A stretch of 64,000 bases of DNA from Argopecten irradians (taxonomy: Eukaryota > Mollusca > Bivalvia > Pectinida > Pectinidae): NCBI RefSeq assembly GCF_041381155.1, contig NC_091135.1, positions 53,457,997 to 53,521,996 on the forward strand, in the 5' to 3' direction. Within the stretch, counting starts at the first letter, position 1, and the number at the start of each line of letters is the position of its first letter. A model generated the notes under the pieces. The model did no database searches, was not told the origin of the DNA, and saw only the letters and a program-made list of their open reading frames with translations. Both the position numbers and the translations under genes were made by a program. Shown in pieces: positions 36,293 to 49,546 of this stretch.

Positions 36293-39200
36293 TAGATAGT
36301 TAAATAAATCAACATGAATGACGTAGCAGGGCGATCGCATCTCCATCTCCGTTCAGCTGATGTGATTTTCAGTGATTACTATATTCAACAACTATTTTAA
36401 TTTCCGATTGTTCTCGCTGGGTTTCACTATTTCAGATGGGCGATGTATCCTCTCTGATGATCCTTTATACTACGGATTGATTTGATTCTGACTGACTCGC
36501 AGCTCATATCATAATTTCAAGAACAACTAATGTCATCACGTGAAATATTCCAAAGAATAGTTGAATCCTGAAGTGAATACAACCATTTTTTCTGAGCTAA
36601 AGGGAGTTGATTACATTATGTATTCTACATTTTAACTAACTTGCAATGCAAGCGGGTTAACTAGCTTTACGGTATATGAAGAAATCTTAGGTATATTTTA
36701 AGTTGGTCATTTATATATTCCTGAATTCAGTTTTAAAAAATCCTTGCAAATGGCTCAATGTGAACAATCTTATTTTACTGTCAAAAAAATTAAAAAATCC
36801 ATCAAATAGATATTTTCTTTTATTGTTGATGTTTATGACTTTAAAACAGTTCCATCAATCTTTGATTATGTTGTGTGTTTTCTCTAATATCTTCTTGTGT
36901 CAAATAGGCCTGTCAATGTAATAGATATTTTCGTGTAACATGCTTACTGCACGATCGCATGGGTGAGATTTTTTGTGATGGCGAATGTTAGTGATTTATA
37001 AACTGTAGATTTTATTATTATTTCTATCACGTACTTAACAGTGAACATAAGATTGGATTGTGTATTACAAATGTAGTTTAATTGTATTGATAATAAGCGA
37101 GTGTAAACAGCATACAAAGTAATTATTTTGTTACATAGAAAACCATTTACATCTAAATAGATAACAATATTTAACAAACACGTAGCATCACTGCCAACAA
37201 GGATGTAGATTGAACTTACTGGTATTGACGTGATTGTTCTATATACATTATAAATCTATCAGACTGAAACAGTCAATCGTTACTTCTGTGTATAAAATAG
37301 ACCCTTGTAATATACGTACATTCAAACTATAAATTAAGTCTTAATTAGAAATGAAGTTAAAGGTGATAAAAACGGAAGGGACATGGAGAATGAGATAATA
37401 CGCTAGAAACATTTGTATGTCCTATTAAAACATATATCAGTTTGATATTTGCTTATATTTTGTCTCTAAATAGTAAAATTAATGAAATCAATCTTCACAT
37501 CTTTTTGACGACAGATTTTTTTCTATGACTTACCTCCCTTGAGTTCCGATGAGTTGTGACGCCATCTGAGACAATCAACTAGCGGAAGCCGGTGTGCCGA
37601 TCGCGGAACTGTCAACATGCATGTGGATTTTAGCCACAGGTCTTAGGTCTTACACACGGAGAAAAATATGTTATATTCCGACTTATTGGGTAGCATGTTT
37701 ATCCCCTACATAATGACACATTATTGACGTCATAACCTATAAAATGACGTCACTATATGTAAATGATGATGTCATTAATGTCGAGTACATATCATGTAGA
37801 GTATCATGTGGGGTTAAACATAAGGTCATTTTTCACGAATGAATAAGTATTACTTTCCTATTCAGTACACCCTGGAGTAATACGACTGTGCATGTATGTA
37901 ATTTATAGTTTACACATAAAATTAACTGGGGAGTTTTGATATACATACTGGTAATTTTATGTGCAAAATAAGATTGTAGTGAAAATGGACAATTATTGCG
38001 GCCCACCTCCTTAGACCTACGTTTTGATGAAAAAAATCATCTGTTACAAACATATGCGCATGATAAAAGAAAAAACAAAGGGTCCTCCTGCACAGTTTTC
38101 ATACTTCCTATTAGAGATTCTACTACATGTATGTAAAAAATGTGTATAAGTCTTAGCAAGACAATTAATTCATTATTACATTTCTTTGTACATGTACTTT
38201 GAGTTACACAACAATGTGCCGATGGTGTGAAGCCGGTATGTTCAGATCGAGCAGGGTTGCATAATGATATGACGACATTCACAATTTTATCAGTATATAA
38301 ATGCAGGTAATTTAAAATCGAAAAATTACAATGTTAAGAACGCTTTAAAATCATCATAATACATCGTAAAACTCGTCACAGTCATTGTAAATAGTATGCT
38401 CGCCAATTTCGCTCGCAATTTGCGTACTCATTAATTTCCTGTTATATTCTTCATAGTACACTTGCGTATAAGTAGAATACGATTTTTATCGATTTTTTTT
38501 TTATCTAGACCCCTAAATCGTCTCATAATGGTCAATAGGCTATCTAGCGTGTCCATATTGATACAAACTAATTCTCAAATCCCCGTGGACTGTTCGTATA
38601 CTTTTGAAATTTTCCAAAACTGCGCACGGTTAGATAATACAATGAAGCGGTCTTGTAAATGATTTGTCTTTTATAAGAAATAGGTTGTTTCATGACCCTG
38701 TGTTAGTTGAACTATTAAACGTGCATATCTTGGTCACGAGTACATGTCATGCATATTTGGCCATTGTATCTAGTATCTATGTTTTGTCCCGTCTTTTTTA
38801 TCGGTTGTGCGTGCATTATTACTACTGTACATGTTATTCTATTTTCGTACACGGAAAGCCCCGAAATTTTGTCGAATAAATCCGTAAAACTTATTACAGA
38901 ACTTTAAAAAATAGATAAGCCTAATCCTTTCTGTGCGGTGTTCTGAAGGATTTCCAAATAGGAAATAGAGGTATGTGGACATACATACATGAGGCGGGAA
39001 GGGGGCACGTTTGTCGCGGTATGATAGGGTTTTAGAAAGGGTATGAAGGATGTCGTGGTCTACTTTTATAATTATGCATTATATATATGTACATGTAGCA
39101 TATGTAGTGTCATTTTTGTTTTGGTCCATTTTCTTGTAAACTTTTATTTCTTCTTGTTGATATTAACTTTAAAGTGTATGTTTAGAGTTTTAATTTACAG

Positions 39201-42200
39201 ACAAAAGTCAACCGCAACCTCCTCGAACCTGAGTTGACACACGGACACGATGTCAAATGACTTTTGACCTAAAGAACATAACAATTTTATAGCCCAGAAT
39301 ATAAATATTAGAATGAGTAAACGATCGTTTTTATTATATTAGGGTATGTTATAGATTGTATAAAATACATACGGATACATTTACACTTATCAATATAGCA
39401 ATTACACGTAGCGCGACTGTTTTATATATTTATAATCGCCAATACCGCAACACTGTCCCATTGAATTTCCCGCTCTTGACACAGCTGTTGGTCTCAGATG
39501 ACGTCACGAATCTGCGGCCACCTGGTGATATAAGGGGCGATAAGCGATGCGATCGTTCTAGACAAGGGTGTTTATGGACTTCGTTTCAAGCACATTTTAT
39601 TGAAATTACGTCAAATACAACCTGTATTTTTTGTTGGAAATCATAAAGTGCATCACAATAAACAAATATCAATACAAAAATAGCATATTTAAGATCTGTT
39701 TTTATCACCTTTAAGGAGGAATGCCTTTGGTCAACTTTAGTTTTTAATATCGGCAAACGACCTACTTGTTTTTGGGGAATCCCAAAATAGTCTGTTTGTT
39801 TCAAGAATATCTATAACAAATTTAATTTGTATATATGTCATGAAATGAATCATTAATAATGCGGTTATTAAATTTCGCGATTTTGATTTCAAAACAAAAT
39901 CACAAAAATGAAATTAGCGAAATGTCTATCAATAAATATGTTGCAGATGGTAATTCGCAGATATTAACTTTCGCAAACTCACTTGAAATTCGCCAAAGTA
40001 AATCACATGCGACAAAAACTTTGTTTACAGTAATGATGTTTTGAAACTGTTGGAAATAAAACAGATTAATCACATTTTCAAATAATAAGCCAAAATCGCA
40101 TTTAACTAAATGTTTATTAGAATTCATAAGATTATACATATATTTGTATAGAAATATAAATATATCAAGTCATAAACCCAAACAACTTGTATCACATTCG
40201 TACAAAGAGCATGTCTTTGTATTTTGGACAATTATATACGATACATACATACATTTTATCACATAACTGGACCGTCCAGCCATGTCATACGGTCAGGTCA
40301 TCAACATGATAAGACACATGTATAATAACACTATTGAGAGGTCACATATAGTTTTGTGTCATAATCTATATATAATGTCACATAATTGTCTCAGTAGACG
40401 GAAACGTCACATCCGAACCGGATTTCTACTGTTTTATATAGAGACGAGATTAAATGTTCCACTTATATTTCTATTAATATAATTTATGTGATAAATAGAA
40501 TTTTACACTCGTGACTATGTAATATGAAATTCATCAATCTCGTAAAAGTAATTCCAATACAGAGCATCTCTTTTTCGGGCTATATACACTGTATCCCACA
40601 CCGCTGATACTGATAAGATTTTGATCCAATTATGAAAATCTCAAATGACACAAGCAAACTGTATTAACCAGCATTTCAAATACTGAAATTAAGACAATAC
40701 GGTCTACAAAACATGCTGTGTATCGCATTCAATTTCAATTTCCATTTTCAGTTAATTTATTGAATAAAGGAAAGTTAATATACCAATAGGATTGTACAGA
40801 AGACATATCATATCTTAGTTCCTTCCTTATACAGATGGTCCACACAAACACAATCAACATGAAATGTATATACATGGTGGGGCTTATGAAGGAAAGGAGA
40901 GGTAACTCCTTGTTTATGTGTTTAACAAATATTTTTTTCTTGGTGCCATGTCTATTTAGTGGTATAAGCTCTATTTGCCATACCAGATACAAGATCATGT
41001 GCACAACACATTATCCATAACCCAATATACATATATATATATATAGTAGGTGGTGTTACACCAATTCATACAAATAAACATTTACATCGTTGTTTTAGCA
41101 TTCAAGAAACATTTGAGTTATTCCCTTTTTTGTTTTGAAAGTTATCTTTTTTAGACAAAATGGCTGTTTTTTTGCACAAAACTTTATGTTTATGCATTGT
41201 AAACTGCTCTTTGGTCAGCATTACGTATTTACTTGCATAGATATGTCAGAAATCCTACCATTTTTTAGATTTTATTCTTTCAAATATCAGTTTTCCAATT
41301 TAAAAAAATCATAACTTTCAAAACAGTATGGTATGCTGAGGTACTGCTTGTTCAGAGGATACCATTATGCAAATATTTATACAATTTAAAAACATATTTT
41401 TTACATTTTTTGGTGGTAAACTTTAACTTAAATAGTTACATAATATGAAAATAAAAGCAGTGTATATATATACAGATATAGAGAGGTGGCGATTCGTAGA
41501 GTACAACATTACGACATATGATAATAATAATATTAATAATATTATTAAAGTACATTTTCAATATACATGTATACATTTTTAAAAGAATATAACTTGATAT
41601 ACGATTCCAAACATTAACATTCAAATTGTGAGATAGTTTTTCCATTTGAAAAACTTGAAATAAGTATACATAGAGCAAAGGCTGAGTCAAAAGAATGAAT
41701 ATACCATTAATGTGAAATAAAAAAATCATTTATTCTTAATATAAATGATATATCATTTTAAATAACTGCTGTATTTTTTTAAATTTATTTTCGCAGCGAT
41801 TAAATTTGGCGTCTCAACACCTGACTGATGTTTTGACGAATGTTTTTTTTTCGTGATCTAGACTTTTATGATTCTAATTCACTTATATTTTGTTTGCTTT
41901 ATTTTTTCGTGAGGTGTATTTTCTAAATTTCATCACACGTTATATTGGTTGGTTTTCAGTATGGAAATAAAATAGATTTATCTGATTCCCATTGCTTAGT
42001 ATCCTGTTGACAAAGAAAAAATTCTGGGACCACTAAAAAATCAACAAAAAGTATTTTGCGCATAAGTATTTTAAAGAATGCTTGGCATCAATATAGAATA
42101 ATCCCTTCTTTGTCCATTATTTGTTTTGTATAAATACAGTAAAAAAAGAATTAATTAACTAACAAATTATTTTCTCAAAGTAAATTGTAAAATTGCTGAG

Positions 42201-42640
42201 TGAATTTGCGACCCGAAAAATTTTGGTCCAATTCGTAGTGAAAATTGAATTGAATATTTTTTTCATTATGCATAATGAGAAGATATTCAGTACATTTTTG
42301 GTCATATACATCTCAAAGCTGATATACTAATATACGATATAATTTCTTATTATGCTCTCATATTGATTCACGAGGAAAGTTATTGCTCCGAAAAGTCACA
42401 TATGCATGCAACACACATATATATATATATAATTTATCTGAAATAAGGAACATACAAAATTAATAGGTCGTCATTTAAAGAATAAAGTGCTTTAATCACT
42501 GTGGACTCAGGTAAAAACATATTTAATAATGTCTTATCTGTTTAAACGCTCAACAATACAAAGAAAATCCGTAATTTAATCTGTAATTTGCGATATGTGG
42601 TCATCATCTTTGTTAAGTCGCCATTCGAAGTGATGGCTGT
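36293..42640. other. Intergenic between TNFR-1 and TNFR-2, no supported gene
   Basis: AT-rich. At 39859-40050 a block rich in TTCGC/GCGAA steps looks like an old dispersed repeat. At 37545-37610 (minus) an ATGGCGTCACAACTC frame runs into a GTAAGT donor and could be a leader exon. Neither is proven. The rest shows nothing. Confidence 0.4.
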
Positions 42641-45600
42641 TTACACTGTACTTTCAATGAGACCTACGTTAAAGAAAGCAGGGAATTCATTTTGGAGTTC
42701 TGTGCGAAGAAAACAATATTCGTCTTGTGAAAGAACTCGTGTTAATACTGTTGATGTAGCACCGTTATCCCAGATATGTTTCAAACACTGATAGATCTGC
42801 TCTCTAACGTTTTGAGGATAGTTGGCTCTGGCTTCTTTTATCTTCACATCGGCTTTAGTGTTGTTGTCTGGAACAGCTGGAGACATAAAACATACTCTTT
42901 TCAAAATTTCTATTTCATTTTAGGACTCTTTTCTTTTCTCGGAAATAACATTAAACATCTATTTCAGATAATCCCAAAAAGACAACCTTTACATGTAAAA
43001 GAAAAAATATATAATACAAGCAAGCAAAAATTGTTAAAGCGTAACAACCAAATGGATAATTAACAATATACCTAGATACAAGTCTCGTATAAAGAATTCC
43101 CATGATCCGATGTGTAACAGACCGTTGACAATTCTGTTCAATATCCTCAGTTTATTCTGATTTGTTTGTCCGGTTAGTGTGAGTGATCTTGGACTCGTAT
43201 GCGATAATGGCGGTGTTGACAAGGCACAATTTTGGTATTGCTGGCTGGCAGATCTGTTCTGCGAACTGTAAATAAATGAGATAATGGCATAATATATCAC
43301 AATTCATATACTTCGTTAACCAGTTCAAACATGTAATTGGGGATATAGGACGTACTGGTTTCACTCGACCTTAGCTTTGCCTCGGGAAATAGCCAAGTCT
43401 CAGGAAACACACTTTATTTGTATGTTCATTGATAAGTTGTCGACAAGGCAGAAATATTATAAATGTCTGTCAGAGCCAAACGATATAATTTGATTTTAAT
43501 CATGTAAATGTCATTAACACTAAATATAGTACAAATTGAGCTATGGAAACAATAGTCAAGACTGTAAATATAAGGATTAACGTATCTTTCTGGTTTCATC
43601 GAATGATAAAGTTGAGGTGGGTATCGATAATTGTGTCATGGAAAGCTTCGCGGTCTATTCCAAATATCGATACCCTACTCAACTTTATCCTGCAAATGCC
43701 CCACATACTGACGGAAAACTACTGTCGGATAAACTTGTGCTTTATCCGTCAATAAGAAATGCTTTATCCGTCAATAAGATCACTTGAATTTGTTCCACAT
43801 CTGACGGAACATTTTCTAACTTGACCCCGAACTTTAACCTTACGATGAATGAAACGTCATTCAGTCCAGCTAACAAGTGACATCACATTCACCGGATGAC
43901 GTCCTTTTTACGATATAGAAAATCTCGTATGGCGGTGTCGTCTTTGTCGTGGTTCATGGTAAAGGTATGTACTGTAAAGTAAGTCTCTGATGGGTAATTA
44001 TTGTTATTACACACTGAATAGAAATACTAGTACTGTTTCCGAATGCGCTTATATATTTCTCACGGTAAGAAAAAGGAGTACACTCTCCTTCGGTTTAGTG
44101 AATGAATCTTTTCCTGCACATCAAAGAAGCGTCTCGCTTCGAGCGAAACAAAGTAAATAATTGGCAATTTGCTTCGTTTTGAATATCATAATGGTTGCAG
44201 GATAAACAGAATACATGGTTTGTATCTTACAATACAAGATTTATTTTGGTGCTCGACACGGAATGCCGAGATGAATCGACAGAGCCTCGTCATCTCGGCT
44301 TTCCTAAGTCTCACACCAAAATAAACCATTTATTGTAAGATAATAACCATGTATTCTCTATTTATCCTTCTATAAAACTACCAGAAAGATACTTTAATCC
44401 TTAAATAATCCTAGTAATACAGTAATATACTGTGGTGATATAATAGACAGTGTGCGTGTAATACCAATATTTCAATACTTCAGTGAGGACATACTTATTG
44501 GGTTGACCATTGACTTGTAAAAGATGTTTGGTTCTTGAGTCTAATATATAGTAACGCAAACTTTCCTAATTATAAATGATTACTGTATTATTTAATCTGT
44601 TTCAAAGTCATATCTTCGTATTTCTTCGATTCGTATTCTGAATACGGTAAGATACCTAGCTAGGACAGGTGTCGACAAGGCAGAAATAATTTGATTTTAA
44701 ATATTTGCATAACTGTTACCATTTGTGTTATATCTAACGTAAGCTGCTGAACACTTCCAAGCCGGTCACCATATACTGAAAACAGACGAACAAGTCACCG
44801 ACTTGAAGATGCTACGTTGGTTTATTGTATGCTAAAGGACCTCATCTCAGTGAAGAATAGTCAGCGAAGTGATTTTTTTAGGTACAGTGTAGTAAAACAT
44901 TACTTAAGTTGTCAGAGATATTTGTGTTTATCTGGTGTACTTACCTGTCAACGACTGATGACCGTGATTCCTCTAGAGCAACATGGTCTTCTTTAAAGCA
45001 AAGTTTCTTTGATTTTCGGAGAAAATATATAACCACGCATGCACCAATAAATACGAAAACTGTTGTAGGTGTAATACTTCCGAGAAGAGCGATTTCCAGC
45101 ACTCCAACACCAATACCTACAAATAAAATATGATACAAGCTCATCAAAGATGTTATATATCAATACTTAATGTAATATAACTATATCAATTTTAAGATAT
45201 CAGATTATAGTGATTCCCTAAAATCAAATATGAATACTATCGAATAACATGTGTGACGTCACTGCAGAATTTCACTAATCCTGCTGTATGCGGTCTAGCT
45301 TTGTCATGCTAGAAACGAAATGTCTGATTTCAAGAAAAGAAAGTTTAACTACCTCTGTTTCTAAAATATATATCAGTTGGACATAAATCTATGATATTTC
45401 TAACTGTAGAATCAAAATAAAAACTTACTCGAAAGGGGATTTATATTTCCACTGTGGACAGTATTACACTTCCGGTCATGCGTCAGGCTACACTCAACCA
45501 GGACATCCGTTTGCTCACATTGTGTACATGGTTGACACTTGTCAACATAAGAAGAGGTGAAAGAATAGGTTTGTCCCAGTATACATCGTACGCAGGAGAT

Positions 45601-47628
45601 ATTCTTTGTCGAGGCACCTGGGGTAAAGATATGTGTTTACTTCGAGTTTACATCTAAGATACAATTATATAAACGTTTAATTTTTCTTTTATATTTGCAT
45701 TAAACTCATGACATACATCAACATAGAAAAAAACCCAATAAAACATACACTTTATATATTTACCTGTTGTTTGTGAGCCATACCCAGGTGGACATTTACC
45801 ATTCTCCTGACAGACGGCATGAGATAGAGGCTTTTGGGGGTACAAATTATACGTTCCATCGGGACATCCACAAGTCAGGTTCGAATTATGTGTACAGTGT
45901 TGGACAGGTACTAATTGTGGGTTTTCGCAGTGAGGTGTACATTGAGCACAGTTTTCAGCAGTGTTGTAATCCGAGGTATATGTCCCGTTATCGCAAAGCT
46001 TACACCTAGCATTGGTGTTATTCTCGGTGCAGTGACCTAGCATGTAAGTTCCGGGAGGACATTTTATACATTTTACACCAGAGGGCGCCGGGTAGGTAAT
46101 ATCTAATGATGACTGAAACATAGCAAAAATAGTTGCTTATGTGACCTGTTTAACAAATGGGCGCTATTCTATTTATCTGCCACGCATATTGCATTTATAT
46201 CTCCAATAACTGCAATCTAACAATCCTTTAATTGTTATATTTACATTGTCTTTTCTATTTTACAGTTAAACATATTTTTGATGCGAGTGAACATTTGAAA
46301 ATCACGCTTCAACTATTCAACCTGATCAGCCAAGGTCAATGTGATAAAAATTATCCCTATACATAATTCCAACAAACAGCAAAATATATACTCACTATTT
46401 TTGATAATTTTCCTGTTTCCCGATAGTAATCCAGACATTTAAAAGTTTGTTTTCATAACCAAATTGGTTCCTTTCACTACAGTGTCAATTTTCCCGCGCT
46501 TCCCTTTCATGTATATAGGTATTACTACATCAAATATAGGCTGTACTGATTGACTCATAATGCAGATCATGATTATCATTAGAGCAATGTGAGTGTCTGT
46601 GGCAAAATGTAAATATTTGATTTTAATGTATCTTTATACTGTATTTATCCTGACTATGTGTGAGACGAGCTGTTCAGCTCAACATGGAATCAAGTATAGA
46701 TAAAGTCAATAATTATTGTTAAGTTGTTCATTAATATTGATTACATTTAACTAAACCTAATGCACTTTTCATATTTTTTTATTTGTTCTCAGTTCTCCAT
46801 TCGTGGAACACACCTTCCATAATTTTTCTTTTGAATTCCACTTGCTACGTGGAATCCACCTTCCATCGTTTTTGTTTTGTATTCCCTTTTAAGAATTTTG
46901 GATGACATGTAGATATGTCGGCCCACATAATTTAAGACTTTGATTTCTTTCATACCTACACGTGTAATACTGGCTGGTCTAGGGTAATACACTCATGCCG
47001 CCTGAGGCTGTATTCATGGCTACCCATGCAATAAAGCCTCGTGACGTCACGGCCTCAACAAAATTTCTATTTCCTCGGTAAAATTTTATCATTTTTTTCC
47101 CCACAAACTTGACTGGTTTTACTATAAAAGATGCAAGCAACGGATTTTTTTGTTGAAAATATCACGTATGAAAAATTTACTTTCAGTCGTGGATTTCTGC
47201 GAATTTATTTCAAAATGGCGGGATAATAAAAAGTCGAGGTATGAAAGAAAAATACTCTTTCATAAGTGGATATGAAGGATAGGGATATTCTACCCTCGGG
47301 ATCACAAAATGTTGCAAAACCCTCGGCAAGCCTCGGGGTTTACTACATTTCGTGACCCTCGGGTAGAATATCCCTATCCTTCATATCCACATATGAAAAA
47401 GTCTTATAATATATATCGCCTATTTAATGTTCCACAGATACATATTATACATTTAGTATACATTATATCGAATTTTATAACAAGCTTTGCTTCATTCTTA
47501 TTTAAACACATAAATAATGTTGATATTGAATATGTTTGAAGCATTGTATCGCCTACCTTGGAATTCGAGGAGGTTGAACACGGAAATGTGGTTACAATAT
47601 ATACCAATACAATGGCTGCAACATGCAT
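42641..47628 (-). CDS. TNFR-2: complete death-domain TNF receptor family member, 403 residues
   Basis: Six coding exons on minus, all phases matching: 47557-47628, 45764-46112, 45429-45617, 44945-45116, 43072-43265 and 42641-42876 (1212 nt with the TAA stop). Residues 1-24 hold a signal peptide (MHVAAIVLVYIVTTFPCS). About residues 35-200 hold cysteine-rich repeats (CIKCPPGTYML, CKLCDNGTY, CAQCTPHC, CGCPDGTY, CPPGYG, CVRCILGQTY, CTQC). About 221-236 are a membrane segment (TTVFVFIGACVVIYF) followed by RKSKK. From about 299 a death domain is split over the last two exons (KLRILNRIVNGLLHIGSWEF and YPQNVREQIYQCLKHIW). Known receptors of this design sit at the cell surface, bind TNF-like trimers, and recruit adaptors such as FADD or TRADD. 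An acceptor (TCTATTTCAG) 6 bases 5' of the ATG implies a non-coding leader exon. Donors are GTAGGC, GTAAAT, GTAAGT, GTAAGT and GTATAT. Confidence 0.88.
43605..43690. repeat. Imperfect palindrome in TNFR-2 intron 4
   Basis: GATAAAGTTGAGGTGGGTAT, CGATAA at left pairs with TATCGATACCC, TACTCAACTTTATC at right around a loop of about 33 bases. Just 3', the 18-mer GCTTTATCCGTCAATAAG is repeated at 43739 and 43761. Looks like an old small element. Confidence 0.7.
44199..44368. mobile_element. Hairpin MITE in TNFR-2 intron 4
   Basis: Long inverted arms: AGGATAAACAG, AATACATGG, TATCTTACAATA, TTATTTTGGTG, GCCGAGATGA at left. The complement lies at right (TCATCTCGGC, CACCAAAATAAA, TATTGTAAGATA, CCATGTATTCTC, TTTATCCT). 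Arms are about 75 bp with a loop under 20 bp. A half copy lies at 11388-11464. Confidence 0.85.
46991..47408 (-). mobile_element. Hairpin-bearing dispersed element, copy 2 (TNFR-2 intron 1)
   Basis: Reverse-oriented relative of 4898-5526. The hairpin is at 47232-47408 with arms carrying GGATAGGGATATTCTACC and its complement. A CRE-like GTGACGTCAC lies at 47041, within the GAGGC...GTGACGTCAC...GCCTC block. It ends near CATGCCGCCTGAGGCTG. It lies between coding exons 1 and 2 of TNFR-2. Confidence 0.65.
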
Positions 47629-48102
47629 TACGAAACTGAAATAGACACATGCAATTTTATTTTTAAATTACCGACACCATTCATGCAAGCTATTTATTTG
47701 TACAGTTTATATAGCATACTGGGAATGCTAAATTCAATGCACAAATAACATTCAGTTACAATGTATTATTTCCACATTCTGTGCTTCGATTGTTATTGAT
47801 TTTGTTTTTCCAAAAATTATTTTATCATCCAAAATTTAAACAAAAATTACCAAAGTTCGCCATCCTTACCATGGAAATACATTGTGCTTTTAAGGAGATG
47901 GCAACTGATATGTTCGTATTTCTATGTTATCTTTACAAATTAAAACATCAACACATATTTAACTCCTGTAGAACTGTAATTTCTGCTTCCAAATGTAGAC
48001 GTTCATTTTATCACTGGTTGTCTCTCTTGAACTCATATCCATTAAAATAACGTAACTAAGGAAAGTGAAAGTGAAAGTAATTAATGGTGTACACATCTCG
48101 TG

Positions 48103-48370
48103 AAAGAAAACAACAAAAGATAGGAGAATAGGATATATGTATTTTTGAAGGGGAAAAGATGAATTGTAAACATAAATATTTTACAGGTACAATCGGCTGG
48201 CGGCTGTACGTACTGTAAGTTTCGTTTCACAAGATAACGTTTACCTGTGTAACCGTGTGCTCGACCGTCACGGCTCAGCGCGCCCGCTCGATGTAAGCGA
48301 CGAAATGTGTTAATATTAGCGCAGAAACATTGAATATAAACGCAGAAACATTGAATATAAACGTAGAAAT
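48103..48370 (+). repeat. GC-rich module, copy 1
   Basis: Begins AAAGAAAACAACAAAAGATA and contains ACAGGTACAATCGGCTGGCG, CCGTGTGCTCGACCGTCACG and CGCGCCCGCTCGATGTAAGC. It ends in short tandem units AACGCAGAAACATTGAATAT. The same series recurs at 48805. Confidence 0.85.
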
Positions 48371-48804
48371 AAATAAATACTGGCATTACGTGCAACAAAG
48401 TACATCAAATATTACCAGAATATGATATCGGTCGTTTAATGTATATCAAATCAATTCAGCAAACCTGAAAAGCAGATCATTATGTATAACACTTAATTAC
48501 ATATGTAGCATTTTACAATTAAAGGCAACAGTAAAATATCTTTCAAAACGTCTGTAAATAACAAATATTTATTTATATTATGGAAAACGATCTTATTTTA
48601 ATATCGTCAACCATTCAAATTTGTGAGAAGAATATACATACATGTAATTGCACATAATCAAACACATTTGTTTGTCATAGTTAATCCCCGTGTATATACA
48701 CATATTTTACACATAACCTAGACAGTTATTCATTTGTTACCGCTCATATCGGAACTCTTCCGAAAAAAAGTGCAAAATGCATAGCTCAAATGACGAGACG
48801 CGGT

Positions 48805-49060
48805 AAAGAAAACAACAAAAGATAGGAGAATAGGATAAATAGGATATATGTATTTTTAAAGGGGAAACGAGAATTGTAAACATAATTATCTTACAGGTAC
48901 AATCGGCTGGCGTTTACCTGTGTAAGCCGTGTGCTCGGCCGTCACGGCTCGGCGCGCCCGCTCGATGTAAGCGACGAAATTGTTAATATTAACGCAGAAA
49001 CATTAAATATAAACGCAGAAACATTGAATATAAACTCAGAAACATTTAATATAAACGCAG
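48805..49060 (+). repeat. GC-rich module, copy 2
   Basis: Same order of blocks as at 48103, with a shortened middle and more copies of the 20-22 base AACGCAGAAACATT unit (to about 49060). A third trace of the GGCCGTCACG motif lies at 49218. It sits some 500-750 bases 5' of the LINE ORF1-like frame at 49547. Confidence 0.85.
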
Positions 49061-49351
49061 AAACTCTTAATTCTATCGCCGAATCTGTTAATTTCACCGT
49101 CGCATTGGAAAAGTTTGGCGATTCCCAACCTCCGACAATGTGGCAATAAATAGCCGTGCGCGTGCACGTAACAAAGTTGGGTAATTATGACTGATACCCT
49201 CTGGTGGTTTGTTATTCGGCCGTCACGACCCACGGCGGACAGAAAAATACTTAATTTTAAGGCAGAAATACTGAATTTTATTAATCGAATTGGAATTCTG
49301 AGGAAAAGTCTTAATATAAAAGGTTAATACTGAATAAAAAAGCACATATGC

Positions 49352-49419
49352 TAATCCTGCCGAAACTTCTTAAAAATTAAGTATTCTGCCGTTATTCTAA
49401 GAAGTTTCGGCAAGATTAA
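49352..49419. repeat. 21-bp stem hairpin
   Basis: TAATCCTGCCGAAACTTCTTA pairs with TAAGAAGTTTCGGCAAGATTA across a loop of about 25 bases, one mismatch plus one unpaired base. Confidence 0.8.
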
Positions 49420-49546
49420 TACATTTTGGGTTACCAGTGAATTAAGCATGCACTGGATAAATGATAACATTGACTTTCATGCTAATTTACATATTTATTA
49501 GAGATGCATTTCGCTGAGGTTTCAGTCCCGTTGAAGAATCTGAAAA

